From Rhodocista pekingensis (GTDB taxonomy: Bacteria > Pseudomonadota > Alphaproteobacteria > Azospirillales > Azospirillaceae), in assembly GCF_042665545.1 (NCBI RefSeq), contig NZ_JBHTCM010000025.1, positions 1-64,000 of the forward strand: 64,000 bases of DNA. Reading direction: 5' to 3'. Every line of letters starts with the position of its first letter. Positions within the stretch are counted from its first letter, which is position 1. A program made the position numbers and the translations under genes. Shown piece by piece: positions 28,267-37,248 of this stretch. Below the pieces are notes generated by a model. That model was given only the letters and a program-made list of their open reading frames with translations. It searched no databases and had not been told where the DNA came from.

Positions 28267-28779
28267 TTGCGCGACGCGGTCATGGACATCGAGATCGGGG
28301 AACTGTACGCGGCGCACGGCGGCTGGCTATGCGACTGGCTGCGTCGGCGCACCCGCTGTCCGGAGCGGGCGTCCGATCTGGCCCACGACACCTTCTGCCG
28401 GCTGCTGGAACGCGGCCGGGCCGGGTTGCCGCTGGAGCCGCGCCCCTTCCTGGCCACCGTCGCCCGCCGCCTGCTGGTGGACGACATCCGCCGGCGCGAG
28501 GTCGAGCGCGCCTACCTGGACGTCTGTGCGGCACAGGCCGGCGACGCGGACCTTCTGACACCCGAGCGGATCGCGGAGGCGACCCAGCTTCTGGCCGGCA
28601 TTCTCCAGCTCCTGCGGGAGCTGCCGGACCTGACGCGCCAGGCCTTCCTGCTGCGCCGGCTGGAGGGGCTGGGCCACGCTGAGATCGCGGCGGCGCTGGG
28701 CGTGTCCGAGCGCACGGTCAAACGGCACATCGCCGCCGCCTATGCACACTGCTACGCCCTGGCCTATCCGGACCGATGA
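28267..28779 (+). CDS. fecI: FecI-like ECF sigma factor
   Basis: Predicted 170 residues. The TTG at 28267 is six bases after a strong AAGGGGGG ribosome site; the ATG at 28282 is the alternative. Region 2 (IGELYAAHGGWLCDWLRRRTRCPERASDLAHDTFCRLLE) and region 4 (LPDLTRQAFLLRRLEGLGHAEIAAALGVSERTVKRHIAAA) are both complete. FecI-group sigma factors direct RNA polymerase to siderophore-receptor promoters after a signal from the receptor through FecR. The order fecI-fecR-receptor here is the standard one, and the stop overlaps the fecR start. Confidence 0.9.
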   Translation: MRDAVMDIEIGELYAAHGGWLCDWLRRRTRCPERASDLAHDTFCRLLERGRAGLPLEPRPFLATVARRLLVDDIRRREVERAYLDVCAAQAGDADLLTPERIAEATQLLAGILQLLRELPDLTRQAFLLRRLEGLGHAEIAAALGVSERTVKRHIAAAYAHCYALAYPDR

Positions 28780-29771
28780 GCACGACCCCGGCAGCGCGGC
28801 CGACCCCGGCCATGGTGACGCAGGCCGCGCAGTGGGCAGCCGCGCTGGACGACGAGCGAGCGACCCAGGAGGAGCGCGACGCCTGCGAGGCGTGGTGCCG
28901 GCTGGACCCCTTGCACCGTCTGGCGTTCGAGCGGATGCGCCGGCTGGACAGGCGCTTCGAGCAGTTGAGCGAGCTTGACCGGCAGGTCCTGCGCGTCGCG
29001 GCGGGCCGGCCCGGACGGAGCGCCTCCGGACCGGGGGTCCGCGCGGCCCGCCGCGGGGCCCTGCTGGGGATCTGTCTGCTGTTCGGCCTCGGCTGGCTTG
29101 CGACCGGGCTGCCGCAGGTGCGCGCCCTGTTCCCGGATGAACGGACGGAGCGGGGGGAGCGGCGGGCCATCCGGCTGGCGGACGGGTCCGGTCTGACGAT
29201 CGACACGGACACGGCGCTGGACATCCGCCTGTCGGCCGGGATGCGGCGGATCGAGCTGTTCGGCGGACGCATCCTGGCCGAAGTGGCGCACGACCCGGAA
29301 CGTCCCTTCGCCGTCGCCACCGCCGACGGCACGGTGACCGCCCTGGGCACCGCGTTCAGCGTGAGGCGGGACGGCGCGCGGACGCTGGTGACCGTCATCG
29401 CGTCGCGCGTGCGGGCCTGTCCGGCGGTGACGGGGTCGGCATGCCTGGACCTTGGCCCCGGTGAACAGGCGCAGCTCGCGGGCGGCAGCGCGACCCGGCT
29501 GGCCCCGGTGGACCCCGACGGCGCCACCGCCTGGACCCGGGGCTGGTTCGTGATCGACGACCAGCCGCTGACGGCGGTGCTGGAGGAGCTGAACCGCTAC
29601 CGGGCGGTGCCGGTCCGCTTCGAGGCCCGGACCCTGCAAGGGCTGCGGGTGACGGGCAGTCTTCCCCTGGACGACAGCGGCCGCGCCCTGGACGCCCTGG
29701 CCGGCATGCTCGGGCTGCGGCTGCTCCGGCCGGACGCCGACGGGCCGGTCGTCCTGCCGCCGGAGCGCTGA
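28776..29771 (+). CDS. fecR: FecR-type anti-sigma/signal-transducing protein
   Basis: Predicted 331 residues, beginning with an ATG that overlaps the fecI stop (ATGA). The cytoplasmic N-terminus is a DUF4880 domain (AAQWAAALDDERATQEERDACEAWCRLDPLHRLAF). One TM helix lies at ~90-112 (RRGALLGICLLFGLGWLATGL). The periplasmic part has the FecR core (IRLADGSGLTIDTDTAL, VATADGTVTALGTAFSV) and a C-terminal DUF4974-like/STN-related region (DQPLTAVLEELNRYRAVPVRF). It should hold the sigma factor inactive until the receptor's N-terminal signalling domain contacts its periplasmic part. Confidence 0.9.
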   Translation: MSTTPAARPTPAMVTQAAQWAAALDDERATQEERDACEAWCRLDPLHRLAFERMRRLDRRFEQLSELDRQVLRVAAGRPGRSASGPGVRAARRGALLGICLLFGLGWLATGLPQVRALFPDERTERGERRAIRLADGSGLTIDTDTALDIRLSAGMRRIELFGGRILAEVAHDPERPFAVATADGTVTALGTAFSVRRDGARTLVTVIASRVRACPAVTGSACLDLGPGEQAQLAGGSATRLAPVDPDGATAWTRGWFVIDDQPLTAVLEELNRYRAVPVRFEARTLQGLRVTGSLPLDDSGRALDALAGMLGLRLLRPDADGPVVLPPER

Positions 29772-29852
29772 CGGCAGCGGCGCATTTTTCCGTGACCCGT
29801 TTTCCGACCCTCGTCCGTCCCCCTGGTGAAAGCAGACCTCACAGGTGGGACG

Positions 29853-32210
29853 ATGGCAGGAGTTCGGAGCAGGACGGTGGGCAAGATGGCCGCCATGGCG
29901 CTGGTGCTGGCAGCGGGGACGGCCGGCCCGGCCTGGGCGCAGGGACCGGCGGCGGCAACGGCACGGATCGAGATACCCGGCGGCCCGCTGGGCGCCGCCA
30001 TCGCCAGGCTGGGCCAGCAGGCCGGTGTGATCGTCACCGTCGATCCGGCCCTGGTCCGCGACCGGCGCACGGACGGACTGTCCGGGACCTACGCGCCTGC
30101 CGCGGCGCTGGAGCGGATGCTGACCGGCAGCGGCCTCCAGGCCGAACCGGACGGCAGCGGCGGCTTCCGCATCCGGCCGGTTCCCGCGGCCGCTCCCCCG
30201 GCCCCGCCGCCGGCCCCCCGCCCCGCTGCGGCATCAACGCCGGTCCCGCCGCCGCCGACCCCCATCGAGGAGATCGTCGTCGTCGGCACCCTGACGGACG
30301 TGGCGATCGGTCCGGCGGAGATCGAGCGGCGGCAGGCCACCGATCTGGCCGACCTGTTCCGCCGCGTGCCGTCCGTTTCGGTGGGCGGATCGCTGGGCAT
30401 CGCGCAGAAGATCTATGTCCGCGGCCTGGAGGATTCCCTGCTGAACGTGACGGTGGACGGCGCGCCCCAGCGCGGCACCCTGTTCCACCACATCGGCCGG
30501 GTCTCCATCGAGCCGGAACTGCTGGAGAGCGTCGAGGTCCGGGCCGGTGCCGGCGAGGCGACCTCCGGCTTCGGCGCGGTCGGCGGCGCCATCCGCTTCA
30601 GGACCCGGGACGCCGACGACCTGCTGGCCCCCGGCCAGCGCCTGGGCGCGCTGGCGAAGGCGAGCTACTTCACGAATGACGGGCACAAGCTGAGCGGCAC
30701 CCTCTATGGCCGCCTGATCGGCGATATCGGGTTCGTCGGCTCGGTCGTGCGTGTGGACCGCAACGACATGAAGGACGGCGGCGGCGACCGGCTGCGCGGC
30801 ACCGCGGCGGAGCAGCGGCTGGCCTTCCTGAAGCTCGGCGGCGACATCGCCGACGGGCACCGGCTTTCGATCAGCTATGAGCAGCGCGACGAGGAGGCAT
30901 CCTTCGGGCAACGTCCGAACTGGCCGGTGCTGGAGGGCGCACCGCTGTTCCCGGCGGAGGCGCAGCGGCGGACGGCGGTGGCGAACTACCAGGCCGACCT
31001 CGGTCCGCTGCGGATCGAGACGACGGGCTACTGGACCGAATCCGAGTTCACCCAGAACCGTTACGACCGCTGGGGACTGTACGGCGCGACGATCCGCAGC
31101 CAGGGCTTCGATCTGCGCGGACGCGCGACACCGGGCGACCACTCCCTGGTCGCCGGGATGGAGTACCGGGACGACCGGGTGGCGGGCGGCTACCGGGGCG
31201 ATCCGGCCGTCTGGGGACAGTGGTCCTGGAACCCGGCGGTCGGACGCTTCGTCGAGACGGGCGACGTGTTCGGCCTGTATGCCCAGGACCACTGGCGGAT
31301 CATCGACCCGTTGCTGCTGAGCTTCGGCCTGCGCTACGACGCCTACGACATGGCGCAGGTCACCTACGGCAACGGCACCGACAGCGACGGGATCAGCGTC
31401 AACGCCGGCTTCACCTACGACCTGCCGGCGGGTTTCAGCATCAATGCCGGGTTCGCGGAGGCCTTCCGCGGCAAGGAGATCGGGGACGCCTTCACGCTGG
31501 AGAAGCGACCCGGCCGCATCAGCCTGTCGCCGACGCTGAAGCCGGAGCGGGTGGACAACTACGAGGCCGGCCTCAGCTACGCCCAGGACGGCTGGCGCGG
31601 ATCGGCCGTCTACTACCACATGCGGATCGACAACGTGATCCTGGACCAGCTCGGCAGCGGACCGCGGCCGCAGGACGCCGTCTATTACGAGAATGTCGGC
31701 CGGTTCAAGTCGGACGGCGTGGAGATCCGGGCCGGTTACAGCCACGGCCCCTTCACCCTGGACGCCTACTTCAACCACTATGTCTCCAAGCTGAACGGCG
31801 ACGAGGTGGAGGGCTACGAGCACATCGCCCTGGGCAACTCCGTCGGGGACAACTGGAACATCACCGCCGGTTACACCCCCGTCCCCGGCCTTGAGCTGGA
31901 AGCCGCGTTGACCCGGTTCGAGAGCCTGGATGGCATCGAGGTGCTGCAACGGTCGGTGGCGATCGGCTGGATCGGGGAGACCCAGCGCGTGGACAAGCCG
32001 GGCTACACGGTGGTCGATCTCTTCGCCCGCTGGCAGCCCTTCGGCGACGACCGGCTGACCCTGCTCGGCGCCGTCTACAACCTGTTCGACAAGCGCTACC
32101 GCGCCCACTCCAGCGTCGCCGACTACACGGCCATCCCGGGCTGGGAGGGGATCGCCGGGATCTACGAGCCGGGCCGCGACATCCGGCTGACCGCGGCGGT
32201 GCGGTTCTGA
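29853..32210 (+). CDS. FecA-like TonB-dependent receptor with signalling domain
   Basis: Predicted 785 residues from the ATG at 29853, preceded by AGGTGGGA; a GTG at 29826 is less likely. A Sec signal ends at about PAWAQ. A secretin/TonB N-terminal (STN) domain follows (IPGGPLGAAIARLGQQAGVI ... ALERMLTGSGLQ), then a Pro/Ala linker, the plug (EEIVVVGTL, the TonB-box region, then IYVRGLEDSLLNVTVDGAPQ) and a 22-strand barrel ending in a C-terminal Phe. The STN domain marks it as a transducer that signals to FecR. The ligand is probably a ferric siderophore or haem but cannot be told from sequence. It is 81 bases downstream of fecR. Confidence 0.9.
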   Translation: MAGVRSRTVGKMAAMALVLAAGTAGPAWAQGPAAATARIEIPGGPLGAAIARLGQQAGVIVTVDPALVRDRRTDGLSGTYAPAAALERMLTGSGLQAEPDGSGGFRIRPVPAAAPPAPPPAPRPAAASTPVPPPPTPIEEIVVVGTLTDVAIGPAEIERRQATDLADLFRRVPSVSVGGSLGIAQKIYVRGLEDSLLNVTVDGAPQRGTLFHHIGRVSIEPELLESVEVRAGAGEATSGFGAVGGAIRFRTRDADDLLAPGQRLGALAKASYFTNDGHKLSGTLYGRLIGDIGFVGSVVRVDRNDMKDGGGDRLRGTAAEQRLAFLKLGGDIADGHRLSISYEQRDEEASFGQRPNWPVLEGAPLFPAEAQRRTAVANYQADLGPLRIETTGYWTESEFTQNRYDRWGLYGATIRSQGFDLRGRATPGDHSLVAGMEYRDDRVAGGYRGDPAVWGQWSWNPAVGRFVETGDVFGLYAQDHWRIIDPLLLSFGLRYDAYDMAQVTYGNGTDSDGISVNAGFTYDLPAGFSINAGFAEAFRGKEIGDAFTLEKRPGRISLSPTLKPERVDNYEAGLSYAQDGWRGSAVYYHMRIDNVILDQLGSGPRPQDAVYYENVGRFKSDGVEIRAGYSHGPFTLDAYFNHYVSKLNGDEVEGYEHIALGNSVGDNWNITAGYTPVPGLELEAALTRFESLDGIEVLQRSVAIGWIGETQRVDKPGYTVVDLFARWQPFGDDRLTLLGAVYNLFDKRYRAHSSVADYTAIPGWEGIAGIYEPGRDIRLTAAVRF

Positions 32211-32212
32211 CG

Positions 32213-33367
32213 GTGCCGGCGCCCCCGACGGAAATCCGGGTGCCGCCGCCGGCCGGGCGGCGCTGGCGGTCCCTGCTGCGCGCCGGCCACCGCTGGTTCG
32301 GGCTGGCCGGCGCGCTGTGGCTGATCCTGATGTCGCTGACCGGGTCCGCCATCGTCTTCTACGGCGAACTGGACCGCTGGCTGAATCCGGACCTGTGGAC
32401 GGTGCCGGCGTCCGAGGTGGCGGCGCCGCTGGACCGCGCCGTGGAGCGGGCGGGCGAGGCCCTGCCGGGGTTCGCCCCGCGCTTCATCGACCTGCCCGAC
32501 GCCCCGGACGACGCGGTGATGATGACCGGCACCGTCGCGCAGGACGGGGCCGCGGCGCGGTCGGTGCAGGTCTTCACCGATCCGCGCGACGGGACGGTGC
32601 TGGGGTGGCGCTTCTTCGAGACGGTGGCATTCGACCGCCGCCATCTGATGACCATGCTCTACGACCTGCATCTGGACCTGATGCTCGGTCCGGCCATGAC
32701 CTGGTTCCTGGGGCTGGTGGCGCTGCTCTGGATCGCCGACCATGCCGCCGCCCTGGTGCTGGCCTTCCCGGTCGCGGCGAAGTGGCGGGCCTCCTTCCGG
32801 GTCGGCGGTCCGCGCGGGAGCCTGCGCCGGCTGTTCGACCTGCACCGGGCCAAGGGGGTCTGGCTCTTCCCGGTGACGCTGGTGCTGGCGGTATCCAGTC
32901 TGGCCCTGACCTGGCATGAGGAGGTGCGCTGGGCGGCCCGGCTGGTCGCGCCGGTCTCGGAGCGGCTGCATCTGAGCTTCCCGGACCGCCCGGCGGAAGC
33001 GCACGCCATGAGGCCCCCTGTGGGGATCGACGCCGCCCTGGCCGTCGCCGGAACCCGGTCCGGTGCCCGGATCGACAGCGTCGTGGTGCTTTCCCGCAAG
33101 GGGGTCTATGGCGTGCGCGCCTTCGACAACCGCGACATGGACGGCTATGGCCGGCTCTGGATCTACGTGTCGATGCAGGACGGCGCCATTCTGGGCCAGC
33201 GGCACGACCGTGGCGAAGGACCGGGCGACGCCTTCTTCGCCTGGCAGTACCCGCTGCATTCGGGCAAGGCGTTCGGCCTGCCCGGCCGCATCGTCGTGCT
33301 GGTGGCCGGGCTGGCCACGGTGGCGCTGTGCGTCACCGGCCTGTGGCTGTGGTGGCGGCGGCGCTGA
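32213..33367 (+). CDS. PepSY-associated TM protein, probable siderophore-iron reductase type
   Basis: Predicted 384 residues. The GTG start is two bases after the receptor's stop, so the genes are coupled. It has four TM segments: one near the N-terminus (WFGLAGALWLILMSLTGSAIVFY), a pair around residues 150-190 (LMLGPAMTWFLGLVALLWIADHAAALVLAF), and one at the C-terminus (GRIVVLVAGLATVALCVTGLWLWW). Conserved His residues in the helices (HRWFGL, LYDLHLDLMLG, LFDLHRAKGVW) match the PiuB/FoxB-type family. Members next to TonB receptors reduce or release iron from ferric siderophores at the inner membrane. The location in this operon supports that role; the reductase activity is inferred. Confidence 0.82.
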   Translation: MPAPPTEIRVPPPAGRRWRSLLRAGHRWFGLAGALWLILMSLTGSAIVFYGELDRWLNPDLWTVPASEVAAPLDRAVERAGEALPGFAPRFIDLPDAPDDAVMMTGTVAQDGAAARSVQVFTDPRDGTVLGWRFFETVAFDRRHLMTMLYDLHLDLMLGPAMTWFLGLVALLWIADHAAALVLAFPVAAKWRASFRVGGPRGSLRRLFDLHRAKGVWLFPVTLVLAVSSLALTWHEEVRWAARLVAPVSERLHLSFPDRPAEAHAMRPPVGIDAALAVAGTRSGARIDSVVVLSRKGVYGVRAFDNRDMDGYGRLWIYVSMQDGAILGQRHDRGEGPGDAFFAWQYPLHSGKAFGLPGRIVVLVAGLATVALCVTGLWLWWRRR

Positions 33368-33408
33368 GTTTCCGCGGGCGGGTCCGGCGGTACGGTCAGG
33401 CGGTACGG

Positions 33409-33675
33409 TCAGTCGTCGCGGTCGCGGGAGACGATCCGGCGGCCGTCGGCGCTGAGCTTGAGGTCATACCTGTGGCCGTCGGCATGGACGGCATCGTCCA
33501 CCTCCCAGCCGTCGCCGTCGCGCTCGATCTCCTCCCAAGCGGAATAGCCCTCGGCGCGCAGCGTCTCCACCACCGCGGCCCAGTCGGCCGCCTCGCGCGG
33601 CGCGGCGGTGGCCGGTAAGGGCGCCGCCAGCAGGAGGGCGAGCACGGCGGCGGAAACGGAATGACGGACAGGCAT
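33409..33675 (-). CDS. Small secreted PepSY-like protein
   Basis: Predicted 88 residues from the ATG at 33675, with a Sec signal (MPVRHSVSAAVLALLLAAPLPATAA). The mature ~63 residues form one PepSY-type fold: VVETLRAEGYSAWEEIERDGDGWEVDDAVHADG-type strands, then YDLKLSADGRRIV. Such small periplasmic PepSY proteins are often linked to membrane sensors or redox proteins. It converges with the PepSY membrane protein, with about 40 bases between the ends, so the pairing may be functional. Confidence 0.72.
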   Translation of the reverse strand: MPVRHSVSAAVLALLLAAPLPATAAPREAADWAAVVETLRAEGYSAWEEIERDGDGWEVDDAVHADGHRYDLKLSADGRRIVSRDRDD

Positions 33676-33754
33676 GCGGTCCTCCGGTCGGATGCGGTTC
33701 CGGGGCAACGGCGCCGGGGCCCGCGGGGTTCCGGGCACCGTCCGGCCGGGTCGG

Positions 33755-35164
33755 TCAGTAGGGCGCGAAGCGGCGGACCGCCTCGTCCACCTGCAACGGC
33801 CGGCCGATCATGGGGAAGGCGCGCTGGGCGCAGTCGGCCCGCTCGCAGACCTTGCAGCCGGCGCCGATCGGCGTCGCCGCCTCGGGATCGGCGAGGTCCA
33901 GCCCCTTGGCGTAGATCAGCCGGGCGGCGTGGCGCAGGTCGCAGCCCAGGCCGACGGCGAACTGCCGGGCCGGGGCGCCGAAGCCGCCGGCCCCCCGGCC
34001 GACCGTGCGCGCCAGCCAGAGATACTGCCGCCCGTCGGGCATCGCCGCGCGCTGGATCAGGATGCGGCCCGGCTGGGCGAAGGCCTCGTACACGTTCCAC
34101 AGGGGGCAGGAGCCGCCGACACGGGAGAAGTGGAAGTCGGTGGCCGACTGCCGCTTGGAGATGTTGCCGGCCCGGTCCACCCGCACGAAGAAGAAGGGCA
34201 CCCCGCGCTCACCGGGCCGTTGCAGCGTGGAGAGGCGGTGGCACACCGTCTCGAACCCCACACCGAACTGCCGTTCCAGCCGTTCGATGTCGTAGCGCAC
34301 GGCTTCCGCCGCCGCCAGAAAGGGTCGGTAGGGCAGCAGCACCGCCCCGGCGAAGTAGCTGGCGAGCCCGATGCGGGCGAGCCGCCGCGCCTCCTCGCCG
34401 GAGAAGTCGGCCTGGGCGATCAGCCCGTCCAGCATCGCCCCCCGGTCCAGGAAGGCAAGCTGCGTCGCCATCTGGAAGGCCCGTTGCCCCGGCGTGAGAT
34501 CGGCGGACAGGCGCAGCGTGCGGCTGGCCGCGTCGTAGCGGCGGGGCACCGCGGCCTCCCCGTCCGCCAGCACGCGGACATCGTGCCGGCGTGCCAGATG
34601 CCGTGCCAGCCCGGCGGCCATGTCGCCGGCCACCAGTCCCGCCTCCCGCTGGAGCGCCTCCCCCGCCTCGTCCAGCTCCGCGATATGGTTGTGGCGGGCA
34701 TAGAAGAAGTCGCGCACCTCCTCGAACGGCATCAGCGGCTTGGCGGCACCCTGCCAGCCCTCGCCGAGATGGCCGGAGAGCTGCTCCAGCCGACCCGCCG
34801 CCTCGCGGCCGCGGCGGTGCAGCGCCAGCAGCGCGCGCCCCACCGCCGGCATGCCCGCGGCCAGCTCGCGCAGCTCCGCCAGCGCCACCCCGTCCGCCAG
34901 CCCGGCCTCGGACAGCGCCTCGCGCAGGTCGGCGACGAGGCGCGCCTCCTCATCCTCGGAGAACATCTGCACGTCCACGCCGAAGACGGCGTTGATCCGC
35001 AGCAGCACCGGCACCGTCAGGGGCCGCAGATTCTGTTCGAGCTGGTTCAGGTAGGAAGGCGACAGCTCCAGCGCCCGGGCCAGCGCCGCCTGGGTCAGCC
35101 CGCGCTCCTCCCGCAGCCGCCGCAACCGCACACCGACGAACTGCTTCCGCACCCGCCCCTCCAT
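33755..35164 (-). CDS. DUF2083 short-chain acyl-CoA-responsive regulator (PrpR/RamB type)
   Basis: Predicted 469 residues from the ATG at 35164; the open frame continues to 35386, but that would cross the divergent promoter. The N-terminus is an Xre helix-turn-helix (RLRRLREERGLTQAALARALELSPSYLNQLEQ). An ImmA/IrrE-like middle follows, then a C-terminal DUF2083 region with conserved cysteines in GGSCPLW, VGLGCDL and GCKVCERADC. Mycobacterial PrpR of the same architecture binds short-chain acyl-CoA and has an iron-sulfur site. Divergent placement next to prpDCB indicates control of propionate catabolism. The start codon overlaps one of two ATTCGCAAA repeats, so autoregulation is likely. Confidence 0.88.
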   Translation of the reverse strand: MEGRVRKQFVGVRLRRLREERGLTQAALARALELSPSYLNQLEQNLRPLTVPVLLRINAVFGVDVQMFSEDEEARLVADLREALSEAGLADGVALAELRELAAGMPAVGRALLALHRRGREAAGRLEQLSGHLGEGWQGAAKPLMPFEEVRDFFYARHNHIAELDEAGEALQREAGLVAGDMAAGLARHLARRHDVRVLADGEAAVPRRYDAASRTLRLSADLTPGQRAFQMATQLAFLDRGAMLDGLIAQADFSGEEARRLARIGLASYFAGAVLLPYRPFLAAAEAVRYDIERLERQFGVGFETVCHRLSTLQRPGERGVPFFFVRVDRAGNISKRQSATDFHFSRVGGSCPLWNVYEAFAQPGRILIQRAAMPDGRQYLWLARTVGRGAGGFGAPARQFAVGLGCDLRHAARLIYAKGLDLADPEAATPIGAGCKVCERADCAQRAFPMIGRPLQVDEAVRRFAPY

Positions 35165-35245
35165 TCGCAAAATTCGCAAATCCACCGAAGATCCTGCGCC
35201 GATCTTCACAAATTCAGCCATTCCAGGAAGGCACGGCCTGCGAAT
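35163..35245. promoter_or_regulatory. Divergent prp promoter region with ATTCGCAAA repeats
   Basis: A perfect tandem repeat ATTCGCAAA-ATTCGCAAA lies at 35163-35180. A related TTCACAAATTC lies at 35205-35215, and an inverted TGCGAAT at 35239-35245. On the regulator's strand the repeat reads TTTGCGAAT twice, which resembles the TTTGC-AA core recognised by RamB/PrpR-type regulators. The tandem copies overlap the regulator's own start codon, and the others lie between the regulator and the thioesterase gene. Confidence 0.5.
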
Positions 35246-35288
35246 ATTGAAAAGACAGACACCGATGACAAGCAGATTGGAGGGGACG

Positions 35289-35717
35289 ATGTCCAGCGCC
35301 GCGGCGGAACGACAGACGCCGGAGACGGACGCCGGACCGGGACGGGCGACCGTCCTGCTGGAGACGGTCTTCCCCGACGCCTCCAACCATTACGGCACCC
35401 TGTTCGGCGGCCACGCCCTGAGCCTGATGGGCCGGGCCGCCTACATGGCCGCCAGCCGTCGCGCCGGCTGCAATGTCGTGATGGCGGCGACCGATGCGGT
35501 CCGTTTCCACCGCCCCGTTCCCGTCGGGCACCTGCTGGAACTGACGGCGCGCGTCGTGCGCACCGGCCGCAGCTCCCTCACGGTGCAGGTCGACGGTGTC
35601 TCCGAAGCGCCGGCCGGTGGCCCCCGCCACGACGTGCTGAGCGGTCGGTTCGAGATGGTCGCCGTGGATGCGCACGGCCGGCCGCGCCCCTTCGATGCCA
35701 GGAGAGTGCAACCGTGA
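35289..35717 (+). CDS. Hotdog-fold acyl-CoA thioesterase
   Basis: Predicted 142 residues from the ATG at 35289, chosen because a strong ribosome site (GGAGGGG) lies just before it. The sequence has the YciA/BFIT-type hotdog pattern: VFPDASNHYGTLFGGHALSLMGRAAYMAASRRAG, with the catalytic Asn/Asp region and GG helix start, then FHRPVPVGHLLELTARVV. It would hydrolyse acyl-CoA, here perhaps propionyl-CoA or a methylcitrate-cycle intermediate, to regenerate free CoA. It is the first gene of the prp operon and its stop overlaps the prpD start (GTGA). An acyl-CoA thioesterase inside a methylcitrate operon is not part of the classical prpBCDE set. Confidence 0.82.
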   Translation: MSSAAAERQTPETDAGPGRATVLLETVFPDASNHYGTLFGGHALSLMGRAAYMAASRRAGCNVVMAATDAVRFHRPVPVGHLLELTARVVRTGRSSLTVQVDGVSEAPAGGPRHDVLSGRFEMVAVDAHGRPRPFDARRVQP

Positions 35718-37228
35718 AGTCCCACGCCGTCCGTTCCCACAGGTCCGCCGACGCCCTGCCGCGGGAGGAGCAGCTCGCCTGGAAGCTGGCCGTGGTGGCC
35801 GCCGACCCGGTGCCCGTCGATGCCGACGTGGCCGCGATGATCGCCAACCGGATCATCGACAATGCCGCCGTCGCCGCAGCCTCGCTGAACCGGCGGCCGG
35901 TCGCCAGCGCCCGCGACCAGGCCATCGCGCACCCCTTCTCGCCCGGCGCCACCCTGTTCGGGCTCTCGCCCTACCGCCGCTACGCGCCGGAATGGGCGGC
36001 CTGGGCCAACGGGGTCGCGGTGCGCGAACTGGACTACCACGACACCTTCCTGGCCGCGGACTATTCGCACCCCGCCGACAACATCCCGCCCGTGCTGGCC
36101 GTAGCGCAGCATTGCGGCCTGACCGGCGCCGACCTGGTGCGCGGCCTTGCGGCCGCCTACGAGATCCAGATCAACCTGGTGAAGGGCATCTGCCTGCACG
36201 AGCACAAGATCGACCACATCGCCCATCTCGGCCCGTCGGCCGCCGCCGGCATCGGCGCCGCCCTGGGCCTGCCGGTGGAGACGATCTTCCAGGCGGTGCA
36301 GCAGGCGCTGCATGTCACGACCACGACGCGGCAGTCGCGCAAGGGCGAGATTTCGAGCTGGAAGGCCTACGCCCCGGCCTTCGCCGGCAAGATGGCGGTG
36401 GAGGCGGTGGACCGCGCCATGCGCGGCGAAGGCGCACCGTCGCCCATCTACGAGGGCGAGGACGGCTTCATCGCCCGCATGCTGAGCGGTCCCGGCGCCG
36501 TCTACACCGTGCCCCTGCCGGAAGCGGGGGAGCCCCGGCGCGCCATCCTGGACAGCTACACCAAGGAGCATTCGGCCGAGTACCAGAGCCAGGCCCTGAT
36601 CGACCTGGCCCGGCGGCTGCGGCCGCGGATCGGGGACTTCGCCCGCGTCCGCGACATCCTGATCCGCACCAGCCACCACACCCATCATGTCATCGGCACG
36701 GGCGCCAACGACCCGCAGAAGATGGACCCCGGGGCCAGCCGCGAGACGCTGGACCATTCCATCATGTACATCTTCGCCGTCGCCTTGCAGGACGGCGGCT
36801 GGCACCACGAGCGTTCCTACGCGCCCGAGCGCGCCCGCCGGCCGGACACGGTCGCCCTCTGGCACAGGGTCCGGACCGAAGAGGACCCGGAGTGGACGCG
36901 CCGCTACCACAGCCATGATCCGGCGGAGAAGGCGTTCGGCGGCCATGTCGTCATCACGCTGGACGACGGATCGGTGATCGAGGATTCGATCGCCGTGGCC
37001 GACGCCCACCCGCTGGGTGCGCGTCCCTTCGCCCGCGACCAGTACGTGGCGAAATTCCGCACCCTGGCCGACGGTGTCGTCGCCCGGGCCGAGCAGGACC
37101 GCTTCCTCGCCCTGGTGGACCGGCTGCCGACCCTGACCGCGGGTGAACTGTCGGGCCTGGGTTTCACCGTCGATCCCGACTCCCTGGCCCGCGGCGCGAA
37201 CCGCGGCCTGTTCGACCGGCGGGCCTGA
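35714..37228 (+). CDS. prpD: 2-methylcitrate dehydratase
   Basis: Predicted 504 residues from a GTG that overlaps the upstream stop. The whole length matches the MmgE/PrpD family: MIANRIIDNAAVAAASLNRRPVASAR, then GLSPYRRYAPEWAAWANGVAVRELDYHDTF, HPADNIPPVLAVAQ, and the KGICLHEHKIDHIAHLGPSAAAG region. The C-terminal part has IGTGANDPQKMDP and AVALQDGGWHHERSY. It dehydrates 2-methylcitrate to cis-2-methylaconitate, step two of the methylcitrate cycle, in the cytoplasm. Length and motifs are normal, and the context with prpC and prpB supports the specific name. Confidence 0.92.
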   Translation: MKSHAVRSHRSADALPREEQLAWKLAVVAADPVPVDADVAAMIANRIIDNAAVAAASLNRRPVASARDQAIAHPFSPGATLFGLSPYRRYAPEWAAWANGVAVRELDYHDTFLAADYSHPADNIPPVLAVAQHCGLTGADLVRGLAAAYEIQINLVKGICLHEHKIDHIAHLGPSAAAGIGAALGLPVETIFQAVQQALHVTTTTRQSRKGEISSWKAYAPAFAGKMAVEAVDRAMRGEGAPSPIYEGEDGFIARMLSGPGAVYTVPLPEAGEPRRAILDSYTKEHSAEYQSQALIDLARRLRPRIGDFARVRDILIRTSHHTHHVIGTGANDPQKMDPGASRETLDHSIMYIFAVALQDGGWHHERSYAPERARRPDTVALWHRVRTEEDPEWTRRYHSHDPAEKAFGGHVVITLDDGSVIEDSIAVADAHPLGARPFARDQYVAKFRTLADGVVARAEQDRFLALVDRLPTLTAGELSGLGFTVDPDSLARGANRGLFDRRA

Positions 37229-37248
37229 GGCCCGGGGAAGGAGGCACC

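Noticed and set aside
35165..35386. N-terminal extension of the prp regulator (74 codons).
   Set aside because: It would run across the divergent promoter and the start of the thioesterase gene; the Xre domain begins right after the ATG at 35164.
33674..35713. Long plus-strand frame leading into prpD (total 1184 codons).
   Set aside because: Its first 680 codons are opposite the regulator and out of frame with the thioesterase; prpD itself begins at the GTG at 35714.
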